Assembly (NCBI GenBank): GCA_964406005.1
Contig: CAYOPZ010000001.1
Span: 124,001 to 188,000, forward strand
Direction: 5' to 3'
DNA length: 64,000 bases
Source: CAYOPZ01 sp964406005
GTDB lineage: Bacteria; Bacteroidota; Bacteroidia; Bacteroidales; SM23-62
Part shown: one piece after another, positions 36,279 through 44,278 of the stretch
Layout: the number at the start of each line of letters is the position of its first letter
How positions within the stretch are numbered: position 1 is the first letter of the stretch
Translations under genes and position numbers: made by a program
The notes under the pieces: generated by a model
What the model saw: only the letters and a program-made list of their open reading frames with translations
Databases searched by the model: none
Told to the model about the DNA's origin: nothing

Positions 36279-37025
36279 TTAATCCAGGGGGATCGCTTCA
36301 ATTTCATTTCTGCCCGTGTCAAGCAGCATAAATCCGGTCCTGCCTTCACCTCTTGTTATGGCCGGACCCAATATTACATGGGGCTCACCCGGCAGGTTAA
36401 CCTTACTGAAATCATTTATGCGGTAATGTTTCCTTGAGACCAGTATATATCCTTCCATATGTGCATGCCCTGCAATTCCCATCCGGCATTTTTGTTTTTT
36501 AACCAGCCTGAGGTGCCTGCTGAATTCTTTCGGGCTCGCCGGATTTATCTTTGTAACGCCTAAAATGTCAGGAGCAATGAAATGCGTGCACAGAATATTA
36601 TATTCCCCGGCATTCACAATGCTCGTTTCAGGGAGTCCGGAAATATATTTTTCAGAAGCAGTGACGAGCGGATGTTCAAGTTCGTCATCATAGAGCCAGA
36701 ACCGGTTTGCCGACAATGAGGCTCTTTCATCCATTTCAAGCTCATACCAGTTGCGCGGCAAACCCAGGTTCCTGTGGTTGGAAGGAATCTTTTTCAATGC
36801 GTGCAGGTCATGGTTCCCCCCGATCACCACATCGCACCTCTCCCTGACAAGTTCACAGCAGGCATCGGGATCACGGCCATCCAGCACATCCGAATAGTGA
36901 TAACTGTAACCGACAATATCGCCGAGACAAATGATTTTATCACAGATCAATTTCCTGATGCGTGTCAGGGCTTTTTCCAGGCTGGGCAAATCCGAGTGAA
37001 TATCTGAAATAAAGGCCAGTCTCAT
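36279..37025 (-). CDS. Calcineurin-like metallophosphoesterase
   Basis: A 248-aa dimetal phosphoesterase from ATG 37025. Motifs in order: DIHSD, GDIVGYSY, GNHD, and GHAHMEGY, giving the full metal ligand set. The layout is that of small YfcE/PrpE-like phosphodiesterases. TTG 37046 is possible but overlaps the upstream HAD gene. It ends 136 bp before the kinase-like gene. Substrate unknown; general phosphodiesterase or protein phosphatase activity are options. Confidence 0.85.
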   Translation of the reverse strand: MRLAFISDIHSDLPSLEKALTRIRKLICDKIICLGDIVGYSYHYSDVLDGRDPDACCELVRERCDVVIGGNHDLHALKKIPSNHRNLGLPRNWYELEMDERASLSANRFWLYDDELEHPLVTASEKYISGLPETSIVNAGEYNILCTHFIAPDILGVTKINPASPKEFSRHLRLVKKQKCRMGIAGHAHMEGYILVSRKHYRINDFSKVNLPGEPHVILGPAITRGEGRTGFMLLDTGRNEIEAIPLD

Positions 37026-37042
37026 CACTGTATTCAGTTGGA

Positions 37043-37669
37043 TCAATTTAACAGGACACCTGTGAGCTTTTGCGGAGGCTGCAAATGATACACCCTGATG
37101 CCCAGCCGGCCGGCAGCCTGTATATGTGCTTCAGTATCATCAATATACAGCGTTTCATGTGATGATATCCGGCTGTCTTTCAATACAAAGTCGAAAATTT
37201 CCCTGTCCGGTTTCCGCATACCAATAATATGTGAATAATATACTTTGTCAAATACTTCTTCAAAATTCCTTATTCCATGCCTTGCCAGCAGCCGTTCATT
37301 GAAAAAACGAATATGCAGATCATTGGTATTGCTGAGCAGGAAAAGCCGGAATTTTCCCCTGAGGCTCCTGAGAAGCCGTAGCGTATCCGCCCTGGTGTCG
37401 AGGATCATCGCATTCCATGCCCGAATGATTTTTTCTGTTTCTGTTTCCCCCTCAAGGATCTCCTGTATGCAGGCGAGAAATTCCCCGGTATTTATCCTGC
37501 CCGTTTCATAGTCCCTGAAAAACGGATACCTGGCCATTACGATGTCCGGTTTATCCAGTCCCGTTAGACCCAGGTCCGCAAATTCCCGCACGGTAAGCCC
37601 TACATCAAGATCCACAACAACCCCGCCCAGGTCCAGGATGATATTCCTTATGCCTTTCAGATTAATCAT
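37043..37669 (-). CDS. HAD-superfamily phosphatase (YihX-like)
   Basis: About 208 aa from ATG 37669; ATG 37678 and GTG 37694-37696 also lie in frame. The first motif is IILDLGGVVVD, the DxG form typical of YihX-type glucose-1-phosphate phosphatases; motif II is LLSNTND, motif III KPDREIF and motif IV YIDDTEAH. It would dephosphorylate a small sugar phosphate or nucleotide. Its start overlaps the 3' end of ispG by a few bases and it ends 17 bp before the metallophosphoesterase, so three genes are coupled. Confidence 0.85.
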   Translation of the reverse strand: MINLKGIRNIILDLGGVVVDLDVGLTVREFADLGLTGLDKPDIVMARYPFFRDYETGRINTGEFLACIQEILEGETETEKIIRAWNAMILDTRADTLRLLRSLRGKFRLFLLSNTNDLHIRFFNERLLARHGIRNFEEVFDKVYYSHIIGMRKPDREIFDFVLKDSRISSHETLYIDDTEAHIQAAGRLGIRVYHLQPPQKLTGVLLN

Positions 37670-39428
37670 TACGTACATCCGGGTCTTTCCAGTCACCGCT
37701 TTCCTTTATCAGGGACAGCATTTCCAAAAGGGCATCCCGCTCCGGGATATTCTTTTTCCTGAGGGTTTTTCCTTTATAAAGGCTCACCCTTCCCGGGCCT
37801 GCACCCACATACCCGTAATCCGCATCGGCCATTTCCCCGGGACCGTTCACGATGCAGCCCATGACTGCAATCTTCAAATGCCTGAGATGGGAAGTGTGCT
37901 TTCTGATTTCCGCAAGCCTTTCCTGTATGTCGAAAGTTGTACGTCCGCACGAGGGGCAGGCGATGTAATCCGTTTCCGTCATCCTCGCCCTGGATGCCTG
38001 TAGTATCCTGAATCCCGTTTCGGTAAGGAAATCTCCGGAAACGTTGGGATTCTCAAGCCATAAACCGTCCGCATACCCGTCAATGAAATAAGATCCCAGT
38101 TCGGCCGCCGCCTTTATCGCGAATTTCCCCGGATCCTTTTCCCTGTATGCAGCCATTATGATTACAGGCGCTTTTAAACCCGCCTTTGCACGCAACCGTG
38201 CGAATGCATCCCTTCCCCTGCGGGTCATACTGTGCACATAAACCAGGCATACGGGCCTTTTCCCGGGAGCCGCTTCTTCCATTGCCCCGTCCGTTTCGTC
38301 AGCCTTCACCAGCACAAAATTCAATCCGGAAGACACCCGGCGCGCCCCGGGGAAATCCTTCAGTGCAAACAGGGGGAAACAATGCGCTTCCGGACAGTCA
38401 TGCCCGGTCCATTGTCCTGCATTCATGATCACTTTCACATTTCCGGGAAGATTTTCCATGGATTTGCGGTCATTCACAAACAGGTAGTCCGGATTTTTTG
38501 CCGTAACCCGGTTATCCCGTGCCGGGAGACCGATTATCACGGGAGGATTGCCTCCTCCGATCAGATCCGTACCCATGCTTTCTCTCCTGGTGTAATATTC
38601 CGGCCCCGCCAGGTGTTTCCGGGTTCTTCCCTTTTTCCGGTCTGAAACGGAATCCAGCAATTTCTTTGCGGCCGGGATCTCATATTCGGGTGCTTCGGTC
38701 AGGGAAACCCTAATGGTGTCGCCGAGTCCTTCATTCAAAAGGGTGCCTATCCCCACCGCGGATCGTATCCTGCCTTCCTCTCCCGCTCCTGCTTCCGTTA
38801 CGCCCAGGTGAAGGGGAAAATCCATTCCCTCCCCTGACATTTTTCGTGCCAGCATCCGGTTGGCATGAACCATTACACGGGTATTGCTTGATTTCATGGA
38901 TACGACTGCGTCCCGGAAATCCTCACGGATGCAGATCCTGAGGTATTCCAGTGCGGATTCGACCATACCTGCAGGCGTATTGCCGAATTCTTCCATGATC
39001 CTGCCGGAAAGCGAACCGTGGTTCACGCCGATCCTGACGGCCGCATGATGTCTCCGGCACTTTTCCAGAAGACTCAGAAAAACGGTTTCTGCACTGCGTG
39101 TGGCAAAATTGCCCGGATTGATTCTTACCTTATCCGCGTAAATGGCAGCTTCCATGGCGGCATCCGGGCTGAAATGGACATCCGCAACAAGGGGAATGGC
39201 GTATCCCCTGTTCAGCAGCTCCTTTTTAATGGAATCCAGATTGCGGGCTTCCCGTATATTCCGGACGGTCAGCCTGACCATTTCCCCACCGGCCCTGACA
39301 ATCCGGATACACTGCTCAACACTGGCCCTTGTGTCGAGGGTGGCCGTAGTGCACATGGACTGGATCCGTACCGGCTGGTCCCCGCCCAGGGCCATGTTCC
39401 CTATCTTTATTTCCCGGGATCTGTACAC
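37662..39428 (-). CDS. ispG: 4-hydroxy-3-methylbut-2-enyl-diphosphate synthase (long form)
   Basis: IspG (GcpE) makes HMBPP from MEcPP, the next-to-last step of the non-mevalonate isoprenoid pathway. At 588 aa it is the long form with an extra middle domain, as in Bacteroidota, Chlamydiae and plants. The [4Fe-4S] ligands are C491 and C494 (CPSC), C525 (MGC) and E532 (NGPGE). The N-terminal TIM barrel contains SMCTTATLDTRA. The start is GTG 39428 (MYRSREIKIG). It begins 10 bp after cysS, so it is probably co-transcribed. Confidence 0.95.
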   Translation of the reverse strand: MYRSREIKIGNMALGGDQPVRIQSMCTTATLDTRASVEQCIRIVRAGGEMVRLTVRNIREARNLDSIKKELLNRGYAIPLVADVHFSPDAAMEAAIYADKVRINPGNFATRSAETVFLSLLEKCRRHHAAVRIGVNHGSLSGRIMEEFGNTPAGMVESALEYLRICIREDFRDAVVSMKSSNTRVMVHANRMLARKMSGEGMDFPLHLGVTEAGAGEEGRIRSAVGIGTLLNEGLGDTIRVSLTEAPEYEIPAAKKLLDSVSDRKKGRTRKHLAGPEYYTRRESMGTDLIGGGNPPVIIGLPARDNRVTAKNPDYLFVNDRKSMENLPGNVKVIMNAGQWTGHDCPEAHCFPLFALKDFPGARRVSSGLNFVLVKADETDGAMEEAAPGKRPVCLVYVHSMTRRGRDAFARLRAKAGLKAPVIIMAAYREKDPGKFAIKAAAELGSYFIDGYADGLWLENPNVSGDFLTETGFRILQASRARMTETDYIACPSCGRTTFDIQERLAEIRKHTSHLRHLKIAVMGCIVNGPGEMADADYGYVGAGPGRVSLYKGKTLRKKNIPERDALLEMLSLIKESGDWKDPDVRND

Positions 39429-39438
39429 GCTGCTTCAT

Positions 39439-40911
39439 TCATGCTTTCAACTTCCACTCGAATCCGTCCTTTGTGTCCATCACTTCCACGCCCAATCTCA
39501 GAAGCTCTTCGCGAATCCTGTCTGCAAGTTTGAAATTCTTTTCATTCCTTGCATCGATCCGCATGTGCAGCAGGAGATCAATCAGGTTTGCGGTAAGTTC
39601 ACTTCCGGGCATTGTATCCGTGGCGACAGACAACCCGAGTATGTCACGGGTGGCCCGGTTGTAAAATTCCCTTAATTTTTGAATGTCCTTCCCTGTAAAG
39701 GATCCCTTGCCGGCAAGCGCGTTGTTTATATGCCTGATCCCGTCAAACATGCGGGCAATGGCGACCGGGCTGTTGAAATCATCCAGCATGGCCGCATGGA
39801 AGGCTTTTTCAATTCCGTCAGGATCCACTGAAGAAGTCCTTGCGGCTTCCAGTTTTTCGATGCCGGACATTCCCTCGATCAGCCTGCTGAATCCTTTTTC
39901 CGCCGCCTGCAGGGCTTCATTGGAAAAATCGAGGGTGCTGCGATAATGCGCCAGCAACATGAAAAACCGGATGGTCATCGGTGTATATCCCTTGTCGAGA
40001 AGGTCATGGGATCCATTGAAAAACTGTTCCAGGGTAATTGCATTCCCCAGCGATTTCCCCATTTTCTGCCCGTTCAGGGTCACCATATTGTTATGCATCC
40101 AGTAACGCACGGGCTCCTTGCCGTAGCCAGCCACGGTCTGTGCGATCTCGCATTCATGATGGGGAAAAAGCAGGTCCATTCCCCCGCCGTGAATATCAAA
40201 CTGCTCCCCGAGGTATTTCGAGCTCAGTGCGGAACATTCAAGGTGCCAGCCCGGGAAACCTTCTCCCCAGGGGGACGGCCATTTCATAATATGCTCCGGG
40301 CCCGCTTTTTTCCAGATGGCAAAATCAAGGGGATTCCTCTTGTCCTTCTGCCCTTCCAGCTCCCTTGTATTGCTCAGAAGATCCCCGGTGTTCCTTCCCG
40401 ACAACCTGCCATAGTTGAATTTGCGGCCGTACTTTTCCACGTCAAAGTATACCGAACCATTGGTCTCGTAAGCATAGCCGCTCTGAAGGATCTTTGCAAC
40501 AAGGTCCTGTTGTTCTATAATATGACCCGATGCATGGGGTTCTATGTTGGGAGGAAGGACATTCAACGCCATCATTTTCAACCGGTATTCGCGGGTGTAT
40601 TTCGAAACGATCTCCATGGGCTCGAGCTTTTCAAGGCGGGCCCTCCTGGATATTTTGTCCTCCCCGTCGTCGAGGTCCATCTCAAGGTGTCCGACATCCG
40701 TAATGTTCCTCACGTACCTCACCTTGTAACCGAGATATTTCAAATACCGGAAAACCAGGTCAAAGGCAATGGCGGGCCGCGCATGCCCGAGATGTGGTTC
40801 CCCGTATACGGTGGGCCCGCATACGTACATCCCAACGAAGGGAGGATGAATAGGTTGAAATTTTTCTTTCTTTCCGGACAGTGTATTGTAGATATACAAA
40901 GGCTTGCTCAT
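39439..40911 (-). CDS. cysS: Cysteinyl-tRNA synthetase
   Basis: Class I aminoacyl-tRNA synthetase charging tRNA(Cys). From ATG 40911 it is 490 aa, the usual size; the frame runs further upstream but into the divergent rnr region. Zinc and cysteine-recognition residues are visible in MYVCGPTVYG and LECSALS; the HIGH motif is HLGHAR and the KMSKS motif is KMGKS. It leads a minus-strand operon with ispG and the two phosphatases. Confidence 0.96.
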   Translation of the reverse strand: MSKPLYIYNTLSGKKEKFQPIHPPFVGMYVCGPTVYGEPHLGHARPAIAFDLVFRYLKYLGYKVRYVRNITDVGHLEMDLDDGEDKISRRARLEKLEPMEIVSKYTREYRLKMMALNVLPPNIEPHASGHIIEQQDLVAKILQSGYAYETNGSVYFDVEKYGRKFNYGRLSGRNTGDLLSNTRELEGQKDKRNPLDFAIWKKAGPEHIMKWPSPWGEGFPGWHLECSALSSKYLGEQFDIHGGGMDLLFPHHECEIAQTVAGYGKEPVRYWMHNNMVTLNGQKMGKSLGNAITLEQFFNGSHDLLDKGYTPMTIRFFMLLAHYRSTLDFSNEALQAAEKGFSRLIEGMSGIEKLEAARTSSVDPDGIEKAFHAAMLDDFNSPVAIARMFDGIRHINNALAGKGSFTGKDIQKLREFYNRATRDILGLSVATDTMPGSELTANLIDLLLHMRIDARNEKNFKLADRIREELLRLGVEVMDTKDGFEWKLKA

Positions 40912-40999
40912 GTATCCCCGGTTGTACCAATGTTTAAAATTAATAAATATTACCGCAGAATCTATGATCCGGAACTGCTGATTATCAACCATAAAATGA

Positions 41000-41007
41000 T
41001 ACTTTTG
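41000..41007 (+). promoter_or_regulatory. Candidate -7 box for rnr
   Basis: TACTTTTG matches TAnnTTTG and ends 20 nt before the TTG start of rnr. No clear -33 TTTG is present. The very short leader is plausible for Bacteroidota. Confidence 0.4.
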
Positions 41008-41027
41008 CCACAAACAATATTCCTGCA

Positions 41028-43154
41028 TTGAACAAAAAGGCGAAAAGCGGATCCCGTAAAAGACAGAAGCGGAATGAACTGGCAAATTCCGTACTGGGTG
41101 TTTTTAACCGTTATCCCGGACATACCTTTAATTATAAACAGCTTTCAAAACGGCTTGGTATCAAAGACGTACAGGGCAAACGCCAGGTTCTTTCAGCGCT
41201 CGAATATCTCTCCGGACGGGAAGACCTTGTCGAGATCCATCCCGGCAAATTCAAACTGAAATCACGCGGTGGATACATCTCCGGCACTGTCGATATGACA
41301 CAATTCGGCTATGCATATCTTATTTCCGATGCCGTGGAGGAAGACGTGTTCATATCCAAAAACAATCTTCACCATGCCCTGAACGGAGATAATGTCAAGG
41401 TGTTCCTGTATGCCCGGAAAAAGAACGGTCGTGCCGAAGGGGAGGTTGTGGAAATTATTGATCGGGCCAGGAAAACATTTGTGGGCGTCGTTGAAATCTC
41501 CAGGAACTGGGCATTTCTGAATCCCGACAGCCGGGAAATGCCCTACGACCTGTTCATCCCTCTTGAAAAGCTGAAAGGTGCAAAAAACGGCCAGAAAGCC
41601 ATCGGTAAAATATCAGAATGGCCCAGCGGTTCCAAGAATCCCATGGGAGAAATTGTCGAGGTGTTGGGCGATCCCGGGGTCAACGAAGTGGAAATGCATG
41701 CCATCCTGGCCGAATTCGAATTGCCATACAGGTTCCCGCAGGAAGTCGAAAATGCGGCAGGGGATATACCGGACCAGGTAAGTCCCGATGATTACAAGGA
41801 GAGAAAGGATTTCCGGAAAATTCCGACCTTCACGATCGATCCCGCTGACGCCAGGGATTTCGACGATGCATTGTCCCTGCAGAAGCTAAAAAACGGAAAC
41901 TGGGAGGTGGGTGTTCATATCGCGGATGTCACCCACTATATAAAGCCTAAGAGCATCCTCGACCGGGAAGCCTATGAGCGGGGCACATCGGTTTACCTGG
42001 TTGACCGTGTCGTTCCCATGTTGCCTGAAAAACTATCGAACAGGATCTGTTCGCTGCTCCCGAAACAGGAACGGCTCTGTTACTCCGCCGTATTCGAAAT
42101 GACCGGGGATGCTGAGGTGGTAAATGAATGGTTCGGGCGGACGGTGATTCTCTCCGACCGGAGATTTACCTATAAAGAGGCCCAGGAAATCATTGAAACC
42201 GGCAAGGGGGAATTCAGGGAAGAGATACTGAAGCTTCACCATCTGGCCCGTATCCTCAGGAACAGGCGATTTGCCAATGGCTCATTTTCTTTTGAGAGGG
42301 TGGAGGTAAAGTTTCATATCGATGAGTCAGGAGCTCCGACGGGAGTATACTTCAAGGAAAACAAGGAATCAAACCAGCTGATCGAGGAATTCATGCTGCT
42401 TGCCAATAAACGGGTAGCCGAATTCACCGGGAAATCCGGGACCTTTGTATACCGTATTCATGACAAACCGAACCAGGAACGCCTGGAATCATTCGCCTAT
42501 TTTATCAAACGCCTCGGGTACAGTATGGATACCGGCAGTCAAAAAAGCGTATCGAATTCCATGAACCGCTTAATGGAGGACATACGCGGGAAAAAAGAGC
42601 AAAATATGATTGAAAACCTGGCCATTCGTGCCATGGCTAAAGCAGAATATTCCATAACGAACATCGGGCATTACGGTCTTTCCTTTCCGTTCTATACGCA
42701 TTTCACTTCACCCATCAGACGTTATTCCGATATGATGGTTCACCGCCTGCTCGATCATTACCTGAAAGGCGGTGATTCCAAGAGCGCCAAAAAGTTCGAG
42801 GCAAAGTGCAGGCACGTTTCCGAAATGGAAAGAAAAGCCATGGCCGCGGAATGGGCTTCCGTAAAATACAAACAGGTTGAATTTCTGAGTGACAGGATCG
42901 GCGAGGTATTCGACGGAGTGATATCCGGCGTTACGGAGTGGGGATTCTATGTCGAACTTACAGGATGCAAGTGCGAGGGAATGGTTTCCATGCGGGATCT
43001 TACAGACGATTTTTACGATTACGATGAGGACAATTACAGGCTTGTCGGGAAAAGGACCCGCAGGCAGTACCAGCTGGGCGATGAAATAAAGGTCGAGGTG
43101 GCGCGTGCGGACCTTTCAAAGAGACAGCTGGACTTTATTCTTCCTTTATCCTGA
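41028..43154 (+). CDS. rnr: Ribonuclease R
   Basis: Processive 3'-5' exoribonuclease (708 aa). After a basic N-terminus come a winged-helix segment, cold-shock domains (YISGTVDMTQFGYAYL), the RNB catalytic core with DPADARDFDDALS carrying the metal-binding Asp cluster, and an S1 domain (GEVFDGVISGVTEWGFYVEL). The start is TTG 41028; no in-frame ATG lies nearby. It is divergent from cysS, and its 3' end overlaps lspA tail-to-tail by 20 bp. Confidence 0.94.
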   Translation: MNKKAKSGSRKRQKRNELANSVLGVFNRYPGHTFNYKQLSKRLGIKDVQGKRQVLSALEYLSGREDLVEIHPGKFKLKSRGGYISGTVDMTQFGYAYLISDAVEEDVFISKNNLHHALNGDNVKVFLYARKKNGRAEGEVVEIIDRARKTFVGVVEISRNWAFLNPDSREMPYDLFIPLEKLKGAKNGQKAIGKISEWPSGSKNPMGEIVEVLGDPGVNEVEMHAILAEFELPYRFPQEVENAAGDIPDQVSPDDYKERKDFRKIPTFTIDPADARDFDDALSLQKLKNGNWEVGVHIADVTHYIKPKSILDREAYERGTSVYLVDRVVPMLPEKLSNRICSLLPKQERLCYSAVFEMTGDAEVVNEWFGRTVILSDRRFTYKEAQEIIETGKGEFREEILKLHHLARILRNRRFANGSFSFERVEVKFHIDESGAPTGVYFKENKESNQLIEEFMLLANKRVAEFTGKSGTFVYRIHDKPNQERLESFAYFIKRLGYSMDTGSQKSVSNSMNRLMEDIRGKKEQNMIENLAIRAMAKAEYSITNIGHYGLSFPFYTHFTSPIRRYSDMMVHRLLDHYLKGGDSKSAKKFEAKCRHVSEMERKAMAAEWASVKYKQVEFLSDRIGEVFDGVISGVTEWGFYVELTGCKCEGMVSMRDLTDDFYDYDEDNYRLVGKRTRRQYQLGDEIKVEVARADLSKRQLDFILPLS

Positions 43155-43746
43155 TAAGTCGTTTCTGGAAAATCAGTATGATCGCCACACCTGTTGTAAT
43201 GGAGGAATCAGCAATATTGAACACCGGGCGGAAAAATACCAGCTGACTTCCTCCCACCCCGGGAAACCATTCCGGCCAGGTAGTCCTGATGATCGGGAAA
43301 TACAGCATGTCCACAACCCTGCCCTGTAGAAATGAAGCATAGCCGCCCCCTTCCGGGAACAGGGTTGAGACCCCGCCCCAGCTTTCCTCGAATATCATTC
43401 CGTAAAACAGGGAATCGATGATGTTCCCGACAGCGCCTGCAAAAATGAAAGAAATCGCAATGATAAGCCCCTTCTGAGCTTTATTCAGGATCAGGTAACG
43501 CAGGTAGATAAATATGCCGGTAACGGCCAGTATCCTGAAAATACTCAGGAAGATCTTGCTGTTGTTCCCCGGGAGGTTCATGCCAAAGGCCATTCCATTG
43601 TTTTCCGTAAAGTGCAGCAGGAACCAGTTGCCAATGACATGGATTTCCTGTCCCATGACCATGTGGGTTTTTACAAGTATCTTGAAAAGCTGGTCAAGTA
43701 TCAGAACCGCCAGGATCAGCAAAATGGATTTCAGGGTAATTGACAT
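43135..43746 (-). CDS. lspA: Lipoprotein signal peptidase
   Basis: Signal peptidase II (about 203 aa from ATG 43746), an aspartic peptidase of the inner membrane that cleaves prolipoproteins. Four helices are visible and both catalytic aspartates occur in conserved contexts: NIIDSLFYG and NIADSSIT; FTENNGMAFG is the other family motif. A loop of about 40 residues between them is longer than in E. coli, as usual in Bacteroidota. It follows the DksA-like gene in the ileS operon and serves the several lipoproteins predicted here. Confidence 0.94.
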   Translation of the reverse strand: MSITLKSILLILAVLILDQLFKILVKTHMVMGQEIHVIGNWFLLHFTENNGMAFGMNLPGNNSKIFLSIFRILAVTGIFIYLRYLILNKAQKGLIIAISFIFAGAVGNIIDSLFYGMIFEESWGGVSTLFPEGGGYASFLQGRVVDMLYFPIIRTTWPEWFPGVGGSQLVFFRPVFNIADSSITTGVAIILIFQKRLIRIKEE

Positions 43747-43815
43747 GATATAAATAAAAAATGAACGGGAGCATGCCCCGATCATTTACACGGGCTCTTT
43801 TGCGGGGATCAGCAT

Positions 43816-44193
43816 TTATTGCTGCTGTTGTTTGGCATCTATACTCAGGGTGGCATGCGGAACGGCCCTCAACCTTTCCTTGGGGATGAGCTTGCCTGTA
43901 ACCCGGCATACACCGTATGTTTTATTTTCTATCCGTACCAGTGCAGCCTGCAAATGCTGAATGAACTTCAATTGTCTCTGAGCCAGTTTACCTGCTTCTT
44001 CCTTTGACAGTGTTGCCGCTCCTTCTTCCAGTACTTTAAAGGTAGGAGATGTATCCTGTGTATCGTTGCTTTCCCCGTGGGTAATGGCATCCTTCAGCAG
44101 TTCGTAGTCCTTTTTTGCTTTCTCGAGTTTTTGAATGATGATTTTCTTAAACTCCAGCAGTTCCTCGTCCGTATATTTTGTCTTTTCTCCCAT
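43816..44193 (-). CDS. DksA/TraR-like protein with one cysteine
   Basis: A 125-aa helical-hairpin protein of the DksA/TraR group, which binds RNA polymerase through its secondary channel. The coiled-coil hairpin spans roughly residues 10-88 with DTQDTSP near the tip region, followed by the globular end YGVCRVTGKLIPKERLRAVPHATL. Of the four zinc-finger cysteines only C96 remains. The form is common in Bacteroidota, so it is probably a functional zinc-free variant rather than a decayed gene. It lies between ileS and lspA on the same strand. Confidence 0.85.
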   Translation of the reverse strand: MGEKTKYTDEELLEFKKIIIQKLEKAKKDYELLKDAITHGESNDTQDTSPTFKVLEEGAATLSKEEAGKLAQRQLKFIQHLQAALVRIENKTYGVCRVTGKLIPKERLRAVPHATLSIDAKQQQQ

Positions 44194-44278
44194 AACTCAT
44201 CACAAATTTTGCCAAATATAAAAAAAAATGACATATGAAAGTATGCTGTTAAATCGAACCACCCTGTATCACCTTGCG

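Noticed and set aside
39946..41031. A 361-codon frame antisense to cysS
   Set aside because: It mirrors cysS and the adjoining gap; no start context or motif supports it.
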